From: Falsirhodobacter sp. 20TX0035
GTDB lineage: Bacteria > Pseudomonadota > Alphaproteobacteria > Rhodobacterales > Rhodobacteraceae
Length of the DNA stretch: 64,000 bases
Direction: 5' to 3'
Assembly (NCBI RefSeq): GCF_028307215.1
Contig: NZ_JAQMHV010000004.1
Location: 1-64,000, forward strand
Below, one piece after another: positions 63,907 to 64,000 of this stretch. Each line of letters opens with the position of its first letter. Position 1 is the stretch's first letter. Both the position numbers and the translations under genes were made by a program. The notes beneath the pieces are model-generated. The model ran no database searches. It had not been told where the DNA came from and saw nothing but the letters and a program-made list of their open reading frames with translations.

Positions 63907-64000
63907 TGCTGGGGCTGCGGCGTTCCCCCCGGATCGAGACGGAGCGCCTGACGCTTCGCCTGCCGCAGCACAGCGATTACACCGCCTGGGCCAGCCTGCG
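63906..64000 (+). CDS. GNAT-family acetyltransferase, N-terminal part
   Basis: ATG 63906 shares a base with the peptidase stop. The 31 visible residues (RSPRIETERLTLRLPQHSDY) match the RimJ/RimL-type opening IETERLxLR. The rest lies beyond the window. Confidence 0.75.
   Translation, partial: MLGLRRSPRIETERLTLRLPQHSDYTAWASL

Overview
The window looks like a chromosome segment of a high-GC alphaproteobacterium of the order Rhodobacterales (Rhodobacter/Paracoccus-like). Evidence: the gene orders ppx-rlmE, xerD / small membrane protein / aroK-aroB, ccmABCDG, and tldD / ctaB / surf1-thrC-M16 peptidase-GNAT; an MmcB protein and a DUF6324-like protein; Hint_2 and RTX proteins; a tRNA-His with A73 and no templated G-1; and promoter motifs matching the alphaproteobacterial general stress response sigma factor EcfG. 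This placement comes from gene content and recalled synteny, not from a database search.

Layout. Positions 1-7746 are an accessory-looking region ending at the 3' end of a tRNA-Gly(CCC). It holds small unnamed proteins (two of them paralogous), a 979-residue RTX glycosidase-like protein with a C-terminal CFI-box, a degenerate nuclease-fold protein, and a Hint-domain protein lying between two copies of a 67-base hairpin repeat. Positions 7747-19837 are core: a fasciclin protein behind a consensus EcfG promoter, ppx-rlmE, a DUF882 exported protein, an lpxD-acp-ketosynthase operon, IalB, xerD, aroK-aroB and a BASS transporter whose ribosome-binding site sits in a hairpin. Positions 19941-27493 hold a large RTX-Hint secreted protein converging on a signalling module (CheB/CheR/PAS/HWE kinase, single-domain receiver, stand-alone CheB).

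Positions 27685-37808 carry tRNA-Gln, a YhiN-type flavoprotein, the cytochrome c maturation operon ccmABCDG, a siderophore-esterase-like hydrolase, aconitase, a DUF1223 protein and an LpxL-type acyltransferase. Positions 37819-44908 are two divergent envelope units: the Pqi lipid-transport operon (pqiA in two genes, pqiB, pqiC) and a four-gene siderophore ABC importer with a palindrome in front of it. Positions 44946-51459 are mixed: mmcB, tRNA-His, VanZ, an unrecognised 531-residue protein translationally coupled to a 23-codon leader ORF, a glycosyltransferase-like protein, small hydrophilic stress-type proteins behind EcfG-like promoters, and tRNA-Arg. Positions 51501-57557 hold a GNAT, a YqaE/Pmp3 protein, an alpha/beta hydrolase without its nucleophile serine, a threonine dehydratase-like enzyme, an ABC exporter and an acyl-CoA synthetase. 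Positions 57558-64000 are a reduced cytochrome oxidase assembly locus: tldD, ctaB, a CoxF-like miniprotein and surf1 remain, but coxB (subunit II), ctaG and coxC (subunit III), which relatives carry here, are absent. It continues into thrC, an M16 peptidase and a truncated GNAT.

The most noteworthy points are the CFI-box RTX glycosidase, the repeat-flanked Hint gene, the set of EcfG-type promoters, the CheB/CheR/HWE module, the eroded aa3-oxidase locus, the RBS-masking hairpin before the BASS transporter, the leader ORF before the unknown 531-residue protein, and tandem copies of the tldD 3' end.
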